A stretch of DNA of 64,000 bases, from assembly GCA_039621445.1 (NCBI GenBank), contig CP154956.1, positions 80,162,474 to 80,226,473 on the forward strand, written 5' to 3'. Shown here in pieces: positions 1 to 12,031 of this stretch (its first letter is position 1; the number at the start of each line of letters is the position of its first letter). This DNA comes from Euglena gracilis (taxonomy: Eukaryota; Euglenida; Euglenophyceae; Euglenales). The notes beneath the pieces are model-generated. The model made no database searches, was not told where the DNA came from, and saw only the letters and a list, made by a program, of their open reading frames with translations. The translations under genes and the position numbers were made by a program.

Positions 1-42
1 CGGACTGACCTGGAAAAGCTACCCCTGCACAAACAGGTCAAT

Positions 43-240
43 GTTTTCCTTCCGGTGCTTTGTGCGACGAAATTCTTGATTTTGACAAGACTTTGCCCAA
101 AAATCGACCCAGAAAATGTCATTTTGGGTCGATTTCGGGGCAAAATTTTCCGCACGGCACTTCAGGCGGGGCCACGAATGGTACACTTTGGCACTGTTTA
201 GGTGGAGCCCCCCCCTCCTTGACTGCAGGGGGGGGGGGGG
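43..240. repeat. Dispersed GC-hairpin repeat, copy 1
   Basis: The stretch starting CCGGTGCTTTGTGCGACGAA, followed by a TTTTGACAA...TTGCCCAAAAA tract and ending in a TTTAGGTGGAGCCCCCCC...GGGGGG palindromic run, resembles 38173-38360 (CCGGTGCTTCGTGCC...TTTTGACAAATTGTTGCCAAAAA...CTCCTGGACGGGAGGGGGGG) and parts of 36640-36840 and 55300-55440. It looks like one member of a dispersed non-coding family sitting in the intron upstream of the glycosylase exon. No protein-coding potential is apparent. Confidence 0.5.
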
Positions 241-267
241 GCTCTTCCGTCGAACCCTGACGGTCAG

Positions 268-1381
268 CCGTCCCGCCGTACAGCGGTCGCGGCGCGTGGG
301 TGACCTTCCTCGTGCCCTGCCGGACGGTGACGCGCGGCCGGTTCCCGCTGGATGGCACGTTCTTCCAGACGAACGAGGTCTTCCTCGATGCCCACTCCCT
401 GCAGTGCCCCGTCTGGTTACCCCGGGCCTGCCTCGCCCCCGCCCAGGGGCCGGCACCACACAGGGAGGGGGTTGGGGCCCAGCAGGCCTTCCCGGGGACC
501 TCCGGCAGCCGTGCTGGGGTGGGGGTGTGGTTTGGCCGACCTCTGGCCCCGCCCCCGTCCGGCTGTACAGCGGCACCAGCCTCACCAGCCTGTGCAAGGG
601 AATGAGCCAGGAGGAGGTGCACCCTGCACCCTGCTGAGCGTACCACCAAATGAATTCTGTGGCAGCAGTTTTTGGAAAGGAGACCCCCCTGTGGGGTCTG
701 TGTTTTGTCGCCGTGCTTCTTTTTCCAAACGCTTGGGATTCCCCAGAGCATCGAGAGCATTTGTCCAAGCCGGGTAACAATTGGGTAGCTTTTCTCTTCT
801 CTTCTGGGCAGCAGCTGGAACTAAATCAGTGTTGGGTAATAATGAGTAAGCTGTGGTCTTTTGCACCGTGCCAGGGGCTGTGTTTTTTTTCTGAAAGATT
901 CTCTCTGTTCAACAATGGTCTTCTACAAAATTTGGCTGAGTTATTGACTGACACTGCTGGACACAAACACAAAACAGACAAAGCCAAATGACCACCAGAA
1001 AGGAAGAAAGTGTCAAAGTGTGGAACATGGAACAGACTTCCCATTCAACCCTTATCCAGGAATGCCGGCTTCGAAAGGGTGCCAAAAATTTCCAAACCAA
1101 ATCGGTCCCGCCATATGACCACACACCGCTGCTTTGACCGCACCTCCTTCTCCCACACAGGCCAACCCCCCCCCCCCCGTTTGCAGGTGACCACCCTCTT
1201 CCACGGCGCATACCTCTGCACCCGCGCCTTCGAGCCCTTCACCATGACCCACCGGGGGCTGCCCCCCTGGCTGACCCACCACCGCCGCCCCCACCCGGCG
1301 GCGGAGCGCACCGCAAGGGCCGCCCCGGGGCCCAAACGGCCCCGGGCGGCCCCGGGCGGCCCCGGCGCCGGCCCCGGCTGA
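268..1381 (+). CDS. DML: DEMETER/ROS1-like 5-methylcytosine DNA glycosylase, C-terminal exons (5' end outside window)
   Basis: The last three exons of a DEMETER-type DNA glycosylase, a base-excision enzyme that removes 5-methylcytosine in active DNA demethylation. Exons: 268-415, 571-616, 1187-1381 (stop TGA 1379-1381); donors and acceptors are GT and AG and phases agree (2, then 0). The first exon reads ...GRFPLDGTFFQTNEVFLDA, matching the family motif GRFPLNGTYFQVNEVFAD of the C-terminal RRM-like domain. The second reads GTSLTSLCKGMSQEE, like the plant YFGTS-x-x-x-I-F-K-G-L-x-x-E-x-I segment. The third reads TTLFHGAYLCTRAFEPFT, like the plant FCFWKGFVCVRGFEQKT segment. The protein then ends in a low-complexity Pro/Gly/Arg/Ala tail that plant proteins lack. 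The WIW-x-L-x-R-R stretch between the first two motifs is missing from this exon model. The HhH-GPD glycosylase domain and Fe-S cluster must lie upstream, so catalytic competence cannot be judged. Family assignment rests on three ordered motifs. Confidence 0.78.
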
Positions 1382-2388
1382 CTTGGGGTGCGGCCGTTCC
1401 CGGGGGACTCGGCTCACGGCTGGGGTGGGGATGGTGAGCCGGGGCGTCTGTTGGGTCTGCTGTGAGTGGAGGATTGGGGGTGGGATCCACCATCGTTGAA
1501 GTTTTCTCAGGCATGTGGCGGATGTCTCATCAATGTATGAGAAACAAAAAGAAACCGCTCAATGACAATGAAAGCCAAAGAGTATTATCGCACTTTTTGT
1601 TCAATTGCGATAAGTGTCATCAGTGTTTTCGTTCCACGTTTTCATATTTATTTCCAACGAAGATAACAGAGGCCAAGGCCCAATTTGCAGGAATTTACTG
1701 ATTGATTTATTTGCTTTCATAAACAAGAGAGTGGAAGCCTGCGATATGAAGGGATACCTCCCCATTGGTTGGCACATGCCCGTGGCTGTGGCCTGTTCCG
1801 GCAAACCAATCCTGCAGCAAGCAGAGCGTACCAGGAAGGGGTGCTAAGTACCAATGCAATCAACTTTGAGCCAGCAAGTTTCGGGAATGAGAGCGGCACA
1901 GTGCTTCTTTATTGGAACCCGTAAAGCAGGTTCATCTATACGGTTTTCCATAAGCTTGCTTTGAAGCAGGGGTTTTACAAGCCGGAGATGTCCCTACCTC
2001 AGGAGGATCCAGCCAGCCAGCCACAGGAATTATCAGCCTAAACTGTCAGCAGGGTGAAACAATCCAAGAACATCAGTGACCCTGGGAGTCACAAATTTTA
2101 CGACAACTTTTTTTTTGGTACCAAATTCGAAAAATCGGACAAATTTGGGGATTTTTTTTCAAATGGACAGAAATGGCGGGCCAACCTTGTTACATAGCGC
2201 TGGGGGGGGGGGTAGGTTTTGGTGTCAAGTTATTCAGATTTCAGACCCACCCGCAAGTCTCTGGGGGTGCTGATTGTGGGTTCTGGAGATAGCCGGGGTG
2301 CGTCGCCAACCTGCGGGAGGCATCCAACGCCCCCTGCCTGCCCCCGGCCCTCTCCACAGCCACCTTTGCCCTTCCCCGTCTCCCCACG
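1382..2388. other. Intergenic region between glycosylase and SBDS
   Basis: About 1 kb between the glycosylase stop and the SBDS start. It is AT-richer than the flanking exons. Nothing in it resembles a conserved protein, and I cannot place a promoter or polyadenylation signal. A G-run at about 2202-2211 sits shortly before the SBDS start. Confidence 0.4.
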
Positions 2389-5300
2389 ATGCCCGCGGGG
2401 GCGCTGAAGACGCCTCTCAACCAGCGGCGGCACGACAACATCTCCATCGTCTCCATGGAGCGGGGCGGCAAGCACTTCGAGGTGGCGTGCTACCGCAACA
2501 AGGTGACGGATTGGAAGTCCGGTGTGGAGAAGGACCTGGCGAACGTCATTCAGGTGTGTTTGGGGGTTTTTCGGGAAGCAGTCCCATGGTCCATTGGTGC
2601 CCTTAAAATTATTTATTTGATTCATTTAATTTCTAGGAATGGCTTCTGGGTTTGAGGGAATATACAAACAGCCATAAACAAAACAATTAATGTTCAATGT
2701 GCCTACCTAAAATGCTTTTTGAAGAGAGAAGGGGTGAAGACCACTTTAAAATTTCCGCCGTTGCCTTGGTCCTGATTCAAAAAAGGGGGGCTATTCGAGC
2801 GAGAAGCGAAAATTCTCTGGTGTGAGGTTGGAGGGGGACAGGAGGACGCACGATTTTTCTCCTTTCAATAAACGTTTTAATTTTTTTTGCTTGTCCATCT
2901 GGGTGACTGCAGAGCAGGCATATGACTGGATAAGGGTTTTTTCCCTTGGATGGAATCAAAATATGTCAGAATAGGTCAATAATAGGTCGAAAATTGGCTG
3001 CCAAGCTCACAATTTTATCAAGAAAAATCGACCGTTGGCATGATTTGAAGGTTTCTTGAGCCGCTGTAAAATTTAATTCTTCTCTGTGTGGTTTGAACCC
3101 AGGCCGGGTCCAGTGATACCTGGATGCAGTTCAAAAATCCCCCAAGGGTGTCTTGCATTGGGGGTGTCACAAAGCGATGAGTTTCTTAAACACCCACATG
3201 TGTAAAGCTAGGGGTTGCGGCTTGCTATGGGCGTTATACTTTTAAAATGGCATAACATTTTCTTTGGGATGGACGCCAAAATGCAGTAATGCGGGCGCAA
3301 AGACACGCAGTGCGATCAGCTCTTGCTTTCCTGCATTCCCTTCGTCATCTCCAAACGTTTCCAAACCTAGGTTAAAGTCTCCATGCTTGCCCCTGCCCAG
3401 GTGGAGCGTGTGTTTGTCAACGTCAAGAAGGGAGAGTTCGCTGCCAAGTCGGACCTCCAGCGGATCTTTCCGGGCAAGGAGGAGATGGAGATCATTCAGG
3501 AAATCCTTGGCAAAGTGTGGTTCAGGTTCAAGTTATTGGCTTCAGATTTTTTTTCTGCCATGTGTCTGTTCTCAGGTGTACATTCGCATTCCGAGCTGAA
3601 TGAGTTTTTGTCCTTCCTCCCTTTGCTTGTTGTTCATTCCTCATTCATTGATAATTTTCAATTTTTTATTTTGCATTTTCCTCTGAGGTTGATTTGCACG
3701 TTACCTCAGGCTGATGATTTGTTGAAGGAATGGTGTGGTGAAGGCTGGCCATCTGCTTTGCAAAGTTTAGAATCTCTACTGACAAAAGCGAGCTACACCA
3801 CCGTTGGTTTTTGCTGAGAAAATCAGATTTATTGTTTTTGCTCATGTTGGGGTGGTGCAAGTCACCCCATTTTGCTCCAGGGGGTATCGCAAGTGAACAC
3901 GATGGAGCGGGAGTTCCATCGTGACAAGCTGTTCAAGCAGATTGCACACACCGCCGCCGAAATGTCTGTGGATCCGTGGTGTGGTTGCGTTCTCCTTCTT
4001 CAAGAAAGTGCCAAAAGTCAGGACTTGGAATCCGCCCCTAGACCCAGAAATTTATCACCCCAGTGCTGCAACTGTGTGAGATGGGCATGATTTTTGGAGG
4101 CAAATTGTTCTGCAAGGCCCCACACTGTTCACGCCCCCTCTCATCGAGCAGGTACCACCGACTGTACACGGGGCGCATCATCGAGAAGGCCATGGACCAG
4201 TTCGGGTATTCTTTGAAGCCGGCCGTTCCAGTGAAAGGTGTCCCCCGCCCTTTGTTCCCTCCGCTCTCACAGCCCTTGGTGTTCTTGCAACCCCATTGTT
4301 CTATTCCTTGGCCCCGGTGTGTTTCATTTGGCAATACCACGACTTCGAGCTGCCCTCAGTCCCCCCCCCCGCCCAGCGCAAGCCATCGAGGTCATCCGCT
4401 TCCTAAAGGCGGAGGGGATGCCCATCGAGCGTGCGTCCATGAAGTTCGTGGTGGATTTCCCCACTGTGGAGTCCCGCGACCTTTTAGGTAAATGGGTGCG
4501 TACCCAGGTGGCCGTGCAGGCTTTTGTGTCGTGCTGTGCTGTGGTGATACACGACCTAATACACAACAGAGGGGATAACCTTAGCCGGAATGGGTATGCC
4601 TGACACCTGCTGCCAACCACTCCCGTCGCCTGCTGCCTCGTTTGCTCACATCGTGGTGCTTGCGGCGGTTCATGGAGCCAGTGGTGGCCGACAAGGTGTG
4701 CATCAGATTTCATGCTGACGCAAATACCTTTCGTACTTTTGGGCATGATTGGTGCATGTGACAATGCGACAATGGCGATGATGGTGGCAAGTGTAAATGT
4801 ATTGAGGTTGATTGCTGTGAGAGCTTTTGAGCCCACCATGTCTTCAAATCGGTTGGGTGCATTGAGAACGTGTGGAACATTTCGCCGCCGTTGGGTTTGA
4901 GACAAAGGTGAGTGAGATGTGCGTGGCAGCATATTTCTGTACCTCCTTTCCGCAGTTGAGACCCAACTTTTTGGGGTGTTGCTCCGCGTCCATGCCTTTC
5001 CCAGGTGGCCAGTTGGGTGGCCCCCGACACGGGGACGTACGAGCGGTGCTGGGTGCTGCACGAAGGGACCGACTCGGGAGGGGAGGCGGCCGTCTTCAGC
5101 ATCGGCTTTGTGTTTCCGCCCCACCTCTACAACCGCGTGGAGCAGCTGGTGCGGGACATGGGCGGCAGCATCTCCCTGATGGACCTCCGGTGTCCGTCCA
5201 CGCTGCTGTGCCTGCACGTCTGTGGGTGGAGGTGGCAACCTTGGTGACGAATCTCGGCCCCGGGATCTTCCAGCCAAGTTTCTGGTGCTTGTTATGATTG

Positions 5301-8300
5301 CATAAGCAATTTAATGTATTACACAATATATGTAGTATCATAAATGCACATATAAAATCGCACATTATTATATGTTACATGATACAGTATTCTATATATT
5401 TACTCAATATTTACGGTTCTGGTTATGTTATTTCTGAACAATCATGGCGAAAAGTAAACAAGAAAAGCAAAAAATGGCTATTTTGAAAATGCTTTTCCTC
5501 TGTGAAGTCAGCGGGAATGGCCAAGGTTCCCTTTGCAGTTATCTCGCTTTTCCACAGATGGGCGGAGCGGGAGGACATTTGCATTTCGGAGTTGGTTGTC
5601 CCGAAGCAGCGGGTGACCTTCAAGGAGAGCTCTGAGGAGGAGGATATGGAGGTGCAGCCCAGCCTTTGTTGGTGGTTCCTGGTTGCTGTGGCCTGTTTTT
5701 TTTTTGTGTGTGAAGTGTTGCAAACCATTGGAAACACATCCAGTGCATACCGAGAAAAATTCTGTGTATTAAATTTTTTAATGTGTATTTAATTTATTTT
5801 AATGTGTATTAAATTTATTTTCATTCACCCAAAGCTCTCTACCAGGAAACGAACACACAGTTATTTTTTTAGCTTTATTATATTTAAGTCAATGGTTTTC
5901 TGTTTCCCAGCTTTTGTCCATTTTTTTTTGGCAGCTGAGTTTTGCTGAAAACAAGGACCACACACACCCTTTTGATCTGGTTGTTTTTCTTTTTTGCATT
6001 TCAACGTGTTTCCTGCATTGCATTTTTTGTAATCTTGATGGGACTTTTTTTCTGTGCACTGGTTTCATCGTCAGGAAGAGGTTCGATGAAAACGAGTTTT
6101 GAAAACGAGCACCAGTGCACAATCATTCATCCGTATGGGGTTTTGGTCAAGGCCATTATTGTGAGGATTTTGTCAATTTTTTTTCCGTTGGAACATTCTC
6201 TGCAGTCGATATGTTCACAGCTCAGTTGTGCAGCAACGGAGAATGGAAATGAATAACACAAAATGGCACATGTATTTTTTGTTGAAGAACCAACTGTGAT
6301 TTTTTTGAGGTGCCAGGTACTGCCCCTTGCCGTCCGTCTGTGTCTCGAATAGGTGGAGCTCCGACAGCGGCGCAAGGAGCGGGAAGAAAAGCGGCAGCAG
6401 GCGAAGCGCCGGGAGAAGCTGGAGCGGCGGAAGGGGAAGGGGGAGGACGAGGACCTGCCGACGACAGCCGAGGAGGCGCCAAAGTCAGGGAATTTCTTGA
6501 GCAGGAGGGACCCCCCTCTCGACCCAGAGTTGGTCCCTCTAAACCCCCCAAATAGTATTGCACTCCAGCACCATTGGACGCCTGCCTCCGGCGGCGGGGG
6601 GGGGGTGCAGCACTATTTAGACCCTGCCGTATTATTGGACTCGGTGCTTCTTAGTCCCAGCCTATCACCACAGGCACCCTTTTTGCCTACTCAATGACCA
6701 ACTCTGAGGCTAGCGAGGTGCACTCCGGTACCCCCAGCCTGTCGGATTGGTCTGCTTCCACTTCTGCAGTGTCACTTGACAAATGCAGATGCACAAGGCG
6801 TAACGTGTCACGCCTTGTGCATCTGCTGCGCATTTCGCATTGTTATTTTTTGGGGGGTGCAGCACTATTTGGACCCGCACCTCTGTTGGCCCCGCAGCAC
6901 TATTTACAAGTTTGTCCAGCTAGTCGCTTTTATAACAGGCTGTAGCTCCCCCGCATAAAAAATCCATCCCTGCTGGATTTGGCCCAACCCGCCCCCCCCC
7001 CCCAGCACGTCATGAAGCAAATGCCCTGGCGGAAGGGCGGCCGCCAACGCCGGGCCAAGGCCAGCGAGGCGCTGGAGGAGGAGGAGATCGAGCGGGTGTG
7101 GGCCCACCGGGGATGGTGCATCCCCCGTGCATGGATGCATCATGCACGTGGGATGCACGACGCATCCCGCGTGCATCCCACGTGCCCGTGGGATGCACGT
7201 GCACCCACCATGCACCGCCGTGCACGGTGGGTGCATGGTGGTGCACCCGTGCACCACCGTGCCGCGGTGAGCACCGTGCCGGTGCCCACCACAGCACCGG
7301 CACCGGGTGCCCGTGCCGGGGCCCGGCACGGCCACGCCTCCTGTTCACTGGCTGCCGGCTCGGGGCTCGGCACAAACCCCTTCTTGTTTCTGCTCCAACC
7401 TGGGCAGTTGGTAGCAAGGCACTGCCCAACGAGGGGGTTTGTGCATGCGGATTGGCCGGAGGGGACAGCACACCGCCTCTACTCCCCTCCAACCCTCGCT
7501 GTGTTTTTCTGTGGTGCTGGGGGGCAGGTTACAGAACCCATGCAGTGGCGGGTGCCCACCTGCCCGCCTCCCACCCCAGCCAGCCACACCCCCACATGGG
7601 TCGGCCTCCCCCCCCACACCTCTGCGCCTTTGCTTTTCGGCACTTCCTTTCCTCAGCTCCGGCAAGAGGCCAAAGCGAAGGCGGAGGCGGAGGCGGAGGA
7701 AAAGGCGGGCCGGAAGGGGCGGAAGAAGGCCGCGCGGGCCCCGGGGCAGCCCAAGCTGGTCACGGAGCCCAAGAAGCGGGAGAAGAAGAAGGACGAGGAC
7801 GACGTGTCCACGCCGTCCGGTGTGTCAACCCGGCGTGGTCGGCGTCCAGCGGATTAATGATTCATTTGGCTCATGCTGTTCTTTCTTGCAGACGAGGATA
7901 TCAAGGACCTCGTCCTGGGGAAAAATGAAAGGCGGAAGCTCAAGGTGCGTCCGTCCACCTTGTCACACAATTATTTTTCAAAAATTCAGCGCATGAAATG
8001 GATTCTGAACTCAGCATCATTGCCGCCCGCTCCGGAATTGTTTTGTCCACTTTTTTTTTTTAGGCAGGCAAGAAGAAGGAGGCGTCGTCAGACTCCGAGG
8101 CGTTCTACTCCGATCGTGATGCCGACTATGAGGAGTATCTCAACTTCTATGAGACGACCAATGATTACCGCCAGGTCGCCAAAGTGGACGCCACCAGCAG
8201 CCCTGACACCGGACGTACGGCTGATGCACAGGGGGGGGGGGCAATTTGTATTATTATACTTTATTTTTTCCATTTTTTTTGCGTGTTTCGACCTCGCATT

Positions 8301-8590
8301 TTTTTTGAATATGATATTTCTGGAAAATGCTCTTCATCAGAACCCCAGGCAGTTCAGAATTGCACAATTCACCATTTATCGTCATTGCAGTCGATCCGAA
8401 CATTTTGGTATACCAGCCATCCGTCCTCATCAAGGGATGCGGACCTGCTGGGGGTGAGCCAGAGACGGCACACACCGACCATGCTGTGGATGAGCCGGCT
8501 GGCCTGGAGGCTGAGGTCCCGCCCCAGCACAGTGCACAGAGCTGCGAACCCCTTGAGGATTCGGAGCCCCGCCAGCCAGACGCCACCTGA
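2389..8590 (+). CDS. SBDS: Ribosome maturation protein SBDS, with a long charged C-terminal extension
   Basis: SBDS works with the GTPase EFL1 to evict eIF6 from late 60S ribosomal subunits. ATG at 2389. Exons: 2389-2553, 3401-3514, 3881-3978, 4152-4237, 4377-4487 (or to 4499), about 4643-4695, 5005-5189, 5558-5651, 6353-~6482, 7006-7095, 7657-7819, 7892-7944, 8064-8214, 8391-8590 (TGA). The N-terminal FYSH domain is clear: [20 protein letters not shown], where human has [20 protein letters not shown]. Domain II is seen in [15 protein letters not shown] and [17 protein letters not shown], and domain III in [20 protein letters not shown] and [19 protein letters not shown]. Human SBDS ends near the 5189 exon. 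Here splice phase continues into [19 protein letters not shown] and then Lys/Arg/Glu-rich exons ending ...PRQPDAT. The first seven exons are firm. The acceptor near 4643 and the donor after 6482 are unresolved. Joining the tail rests on phase continuity alone; a separate downstream gene is the alternative. Confidence 0.82.
6542..6904 (-). mobile_element. TA-flanked C-rich MITE, copy inverted relative to 20301-20724
   Basis: After a TA at 6540-6541 the element begins AACCCCCCAAATAGTATTGC, matching the reverse complement of the right end of 20301-20724. Inside are repeated GCAGCACTATTTGGACCC-type motifs, a palindrome CAGATGCACAAGGCGT (6786-6801 pairing with 6810-6825), and a segment around CACAGGCACC shared with the other copy. 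The right end stops at GCACTATT/TA without the G-run, so one terminus is decayed. It lies in the SBDS intron between the 6353 and 7006 exons. Confidence 0.6.
7110..7335. repeat. GTGCA/GTGCATCCC palindrome-rich tract
   Basis: About 220 bp composed mostly of GTGCATCCC, GGGATGCAC, GTGCACC and GGTGCAC words in both orientations, grading into GGTGCCCGTGCCGGGGCCCGGCACGG. Almost every word has its reverse complement nearby, so a single strand could fold into many hairpins. It starts just downstream of the 7095 exon end, inside the SBDS intron, and has no reading frame resembling a known family. Confidence 0.6.
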
Positions 8591-10440
8591 TGCAGCTCTC
8601 CGCGAGCTCTGACCTTCAGGGCAGCCGTCCTATCCCAGCCTCGTTTAACTCGTCCTCTGACTTATAGCTCTGTGGCTTTCCTTTGGAAGGACACCCCACT
8701 GCTGGTTGAACCCAATGGACGGCAATTGGACCTGCCTTGGGAATCACATATCATTCGATGAATTTTTTTCATACACAAGTCTTTCTGTTGTTGTTTTTTG
8801 TAAAATTCTCGGATGGAATGGAAAATGAGGATTCCCAAAGTGGCATTAATTTTCTGCAACTCATATAGCTTGTCAATGAATGGAATGCTGGCCTTGCAAT
8901 GATATCGTCGACGGTGCTTCATTTTTCACTTTCTTATTGAATGAGATTCCATTTCGGATCCCCTGCATCTCGGTCGTGCACTGCAACGTGGAAGCACACA
9001 CCACAAAGTATGTTGGATATTTTTGGCAAAATATCGAACCAGTTCATTGCACATGAATTTGGATGCCATCTGAAGAAAAGGAGAACGGCCTGGCGTACTA
9101 CCCAGGCGGCACATCTCGCACTCCAGCTTTTTTTGGTCGATGTGCGCATTTTCGCACACATAAAAAAAGTGATTTTTGGCGCCGGCGGTGCAGGAACTTA
9201 AAGCGGGAGGAAGCACGACAGCGACGGATCCGAGCGAATTTTCATTTTTTGACCCTGGCACTCCATGTGGTCGGCATGGCACGAAAACCCCAATTCACAG
9301 CCCCCACCCCCAAGTGCAAGTATGCTCAATAAAAGTGTTAAAACCCCCAGTACCCACACCCCCCCATTTTGTGCGTGGCAACTGCCAGCGCCAGTGCTTT
9401 TTGAAGCTCCATAGCCTGTTGTGGAGTTTTATGAAGTTGACGGCGAAAGGAGTGGACGTTTATATGCAACAAATAAAATGGACTGTCAGAGAACTCTGTC
9501 AGTCTCAGTTGATGAGGGAGATATTGACACAAAGATGCTTGACACAAGTTACTCGTTGAGGTCTCCACACTACTGTTGTTACCTGTGGCAAGTTGTCCAC
9601 ACTCCCCACTGATGCACTCTGGCCCCCACAGAACAGAATGACGTTGATGTGCGCAAATGCGCACATGGACAGTGTGTGCATTTGCACACACCGACCACTC
9701 AAAAGTTAGCCAAGCCTCTCATCATGCTTGGAGCTGGAAAATGAATGCGATGAGGCTGTGGTATTCCCTCCCTTGCATTCCTGTGGAGCTGGACCACCTC
9801 TTTTGAATTTTGCTTGGTATTTTTGGGTGGTTGGTGGTAAATAAAACAAAACAAAACCAAGAAAAGATTAGAAGGTTAAAGTAAATAAGAAGACATCTGT
9901 CCAAACCTTCAAAAGTTCAACTACCGAGAGAAAAAATCATTTTCCGAAAAAAATTCTAGTTGTCATTTTTCGTGATTTTTGTGATGTTTCGTGATTTTTT
10001 GGGAAATTTCCATTTTTGTGTTGGTTTGTGAGTTTTCCAAATCAACCATTTGACTGGTTGATTTGGGCAATCGCGCGATTTATTCACATTTTCATCAATC
10101 ATATGGTGTACCCATCGTACCCATGTAAACATCGTCAATCATGTGGTGTACCCCCCCCGGACACTGTCGCCCTCGGGAAACTGTCACCTGAGCCCCATAC
10201 TTGCTGACCTGTGACCTATCACCTACCTCTGTCACCTACCTCTGCACTCGCTGGCTTGTCAGGTGGCAGTTTCCTGGGGGGGGGGGTAGGTGTGCTGTTG
10301 GCCATTTGGCACCGGTGAACCCCCCAAAGGGTTTCTAACAAGGGAATATTTTCCCTAATTTTTCCTAAAATGCACAACTTTCACTGAACTTCCTTGTGAG
10401 AAGATGTAATGTGCATCGAGCATTTCGAAATGTGCATCGA

Positions 10441-10521
10441 GATTTCGAAATTGAGATCCCACAACCTTCAGGGCAAAAATAATTTTTGCCCTGAACGTTG
10501 TGGGATCTCAATTTCGAAATC
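10441..10521. repeat. 39-bp near-perfect inverted repeat with 3-nt loop
   Basis: Left arm 10441-10479 begins GATTTCGAAATTGAGATCCC. Right arm 10483-10521 is its reverse complement with a single mismatch (C at 10496, where perfect complementarity would need G). The loop is TAA. The sequence just upstream (ATTTCGAAATGTGCATCGAG) repeats the TTCGAAAT motif. It could be a fold-back element remnant or a transcribed hairpin; nothing coding overlaps it. Confidence 0.85.
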
Positions 10522-12031
10522 TCAATTGAAAGAAGTGTGTGCTTTTGTGTTTGCTACGCCACAATGACAGGTAATGGCGATACAGAGACTCCCTGTTGTG
10601 TGGTTTTTTTTGTGTTGCAACTCTGACTTAGACATGGTTCTCGCCAAACTCAGATACTATGGGGTGCCAGGTAATAAACACACACTACTTTCATTTGAAA
10701 AAGTTGGAAGATGCACAAGGGGGCCAGACCCGACGAAGTTTTCATAGCATGAGAACCACGAAAAACCACGAAAACCCACGAAAAATCACGAATTAGAATT
10801 CGGGGTCCCCAGCACGAAACAGAGGTAATTCCTGTTGCACAAGGGACCAAACTTATTTTCATTTTGAAGCTTTAGAAACGGGGGCTTCTGAGACAACAGA
10901 AGAGTCAGGAGGAGAGCAGTGTGTGGAGGCATTGCACTCAAAGTGGAGGTGTTGTAAGGTGTGTCTGAGAAGGTAAAAAAAAACCGTGTCAGGTCGGGGT
11001 ACTGTATTATATGGACCCCTGATCACCAAGGTTTTCAAGAAAACCGACAAGTCCATTTTCAGTCAATGTATTGTGACTCATGAAGTATCATTTGTAAGCA
11101 GATTTGCTAGAACCGCAAAGGACTTGCTTCTGTTGCAGTTTCGCATCTGCCCATCCAACCTTCGGAAATGATAAGCACAACTCAGTTTTTCAGGATGAAA
11201 CCCGGAAGTGTCGTTTACTTTGATGTTTCAGAAGCAAAAAATGGTTTTTCACAGGCTCAATTTGCCAATTAAGGATTTTCAAATTGCAGTGACGCCGTAC
11301 TCTCTAAATGGTACGTGTGCTAAGTAACAGCAGTGGTTGGTGTGTGTAGATGCACAAATCACCAGATCAGCAAACAGACGGTTGGCTCATTTGTGCAAAC
11401 CAACCACTTGTAAAGTTTTCCAAACACACCAATTTTGGCTTGCACATTCAGCTTGTTTATCTGCACAAATCGTTGGTGTGCGCAGATGCACAAACCGTCA
11501 TTTATGCAAATGCGCACACTGACCTCCAATTTCTCGCAAAGGCAAAATTGATGAAGCATCTGTTGCAAGGTTTCCAGACACTCATGCTGGATGTTATGCA
11601 TCTTGTATGCAGTGGTGACAACGGCTCTCGGGCAGCCTAATTGTCAAAGTCCCTGCTTCCCATCTTCGCGTCCTGGGGCATCACATCGCAACCTGATCAC
11701 ATTTTGGGAGTCAAGTGCTGTCATTTTCATAAAATACCGATTTGGGAAAATGCCCACATCAAAAAAAAAAAACAACCAGAGAAAAGCTGATCCTGAGAGT
11801 TGTAGCAATAAACTTGACCGCCTGTGCCTCCTCACAATTTTGAGACCAACGCCGAGCTTGGTTGTAGTGTACCGCCATGTTCTGGCATTTTGAGGAGACC
11901 AGTGAGTGCTTGGCACAGCGTCAGAAGGAGCTCATGGGCGTGTACAGCGAAGCGGTGCAGGGGTGGATGTTGCATTTTCTTTTCAAGCACGGTTGAAAAT
12001 CACCTGAATAAATGAAATGATGTGCAAACAT

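Noticed and set aside
4324-5277. 317-codon open frame on the minus strand
   Set aside because: It overlaps SBDS exons 4377-4487 and 5005-5189, whose plus-strand translation is clearly homologous. The minus frame is a shadow of GC-rich codons.
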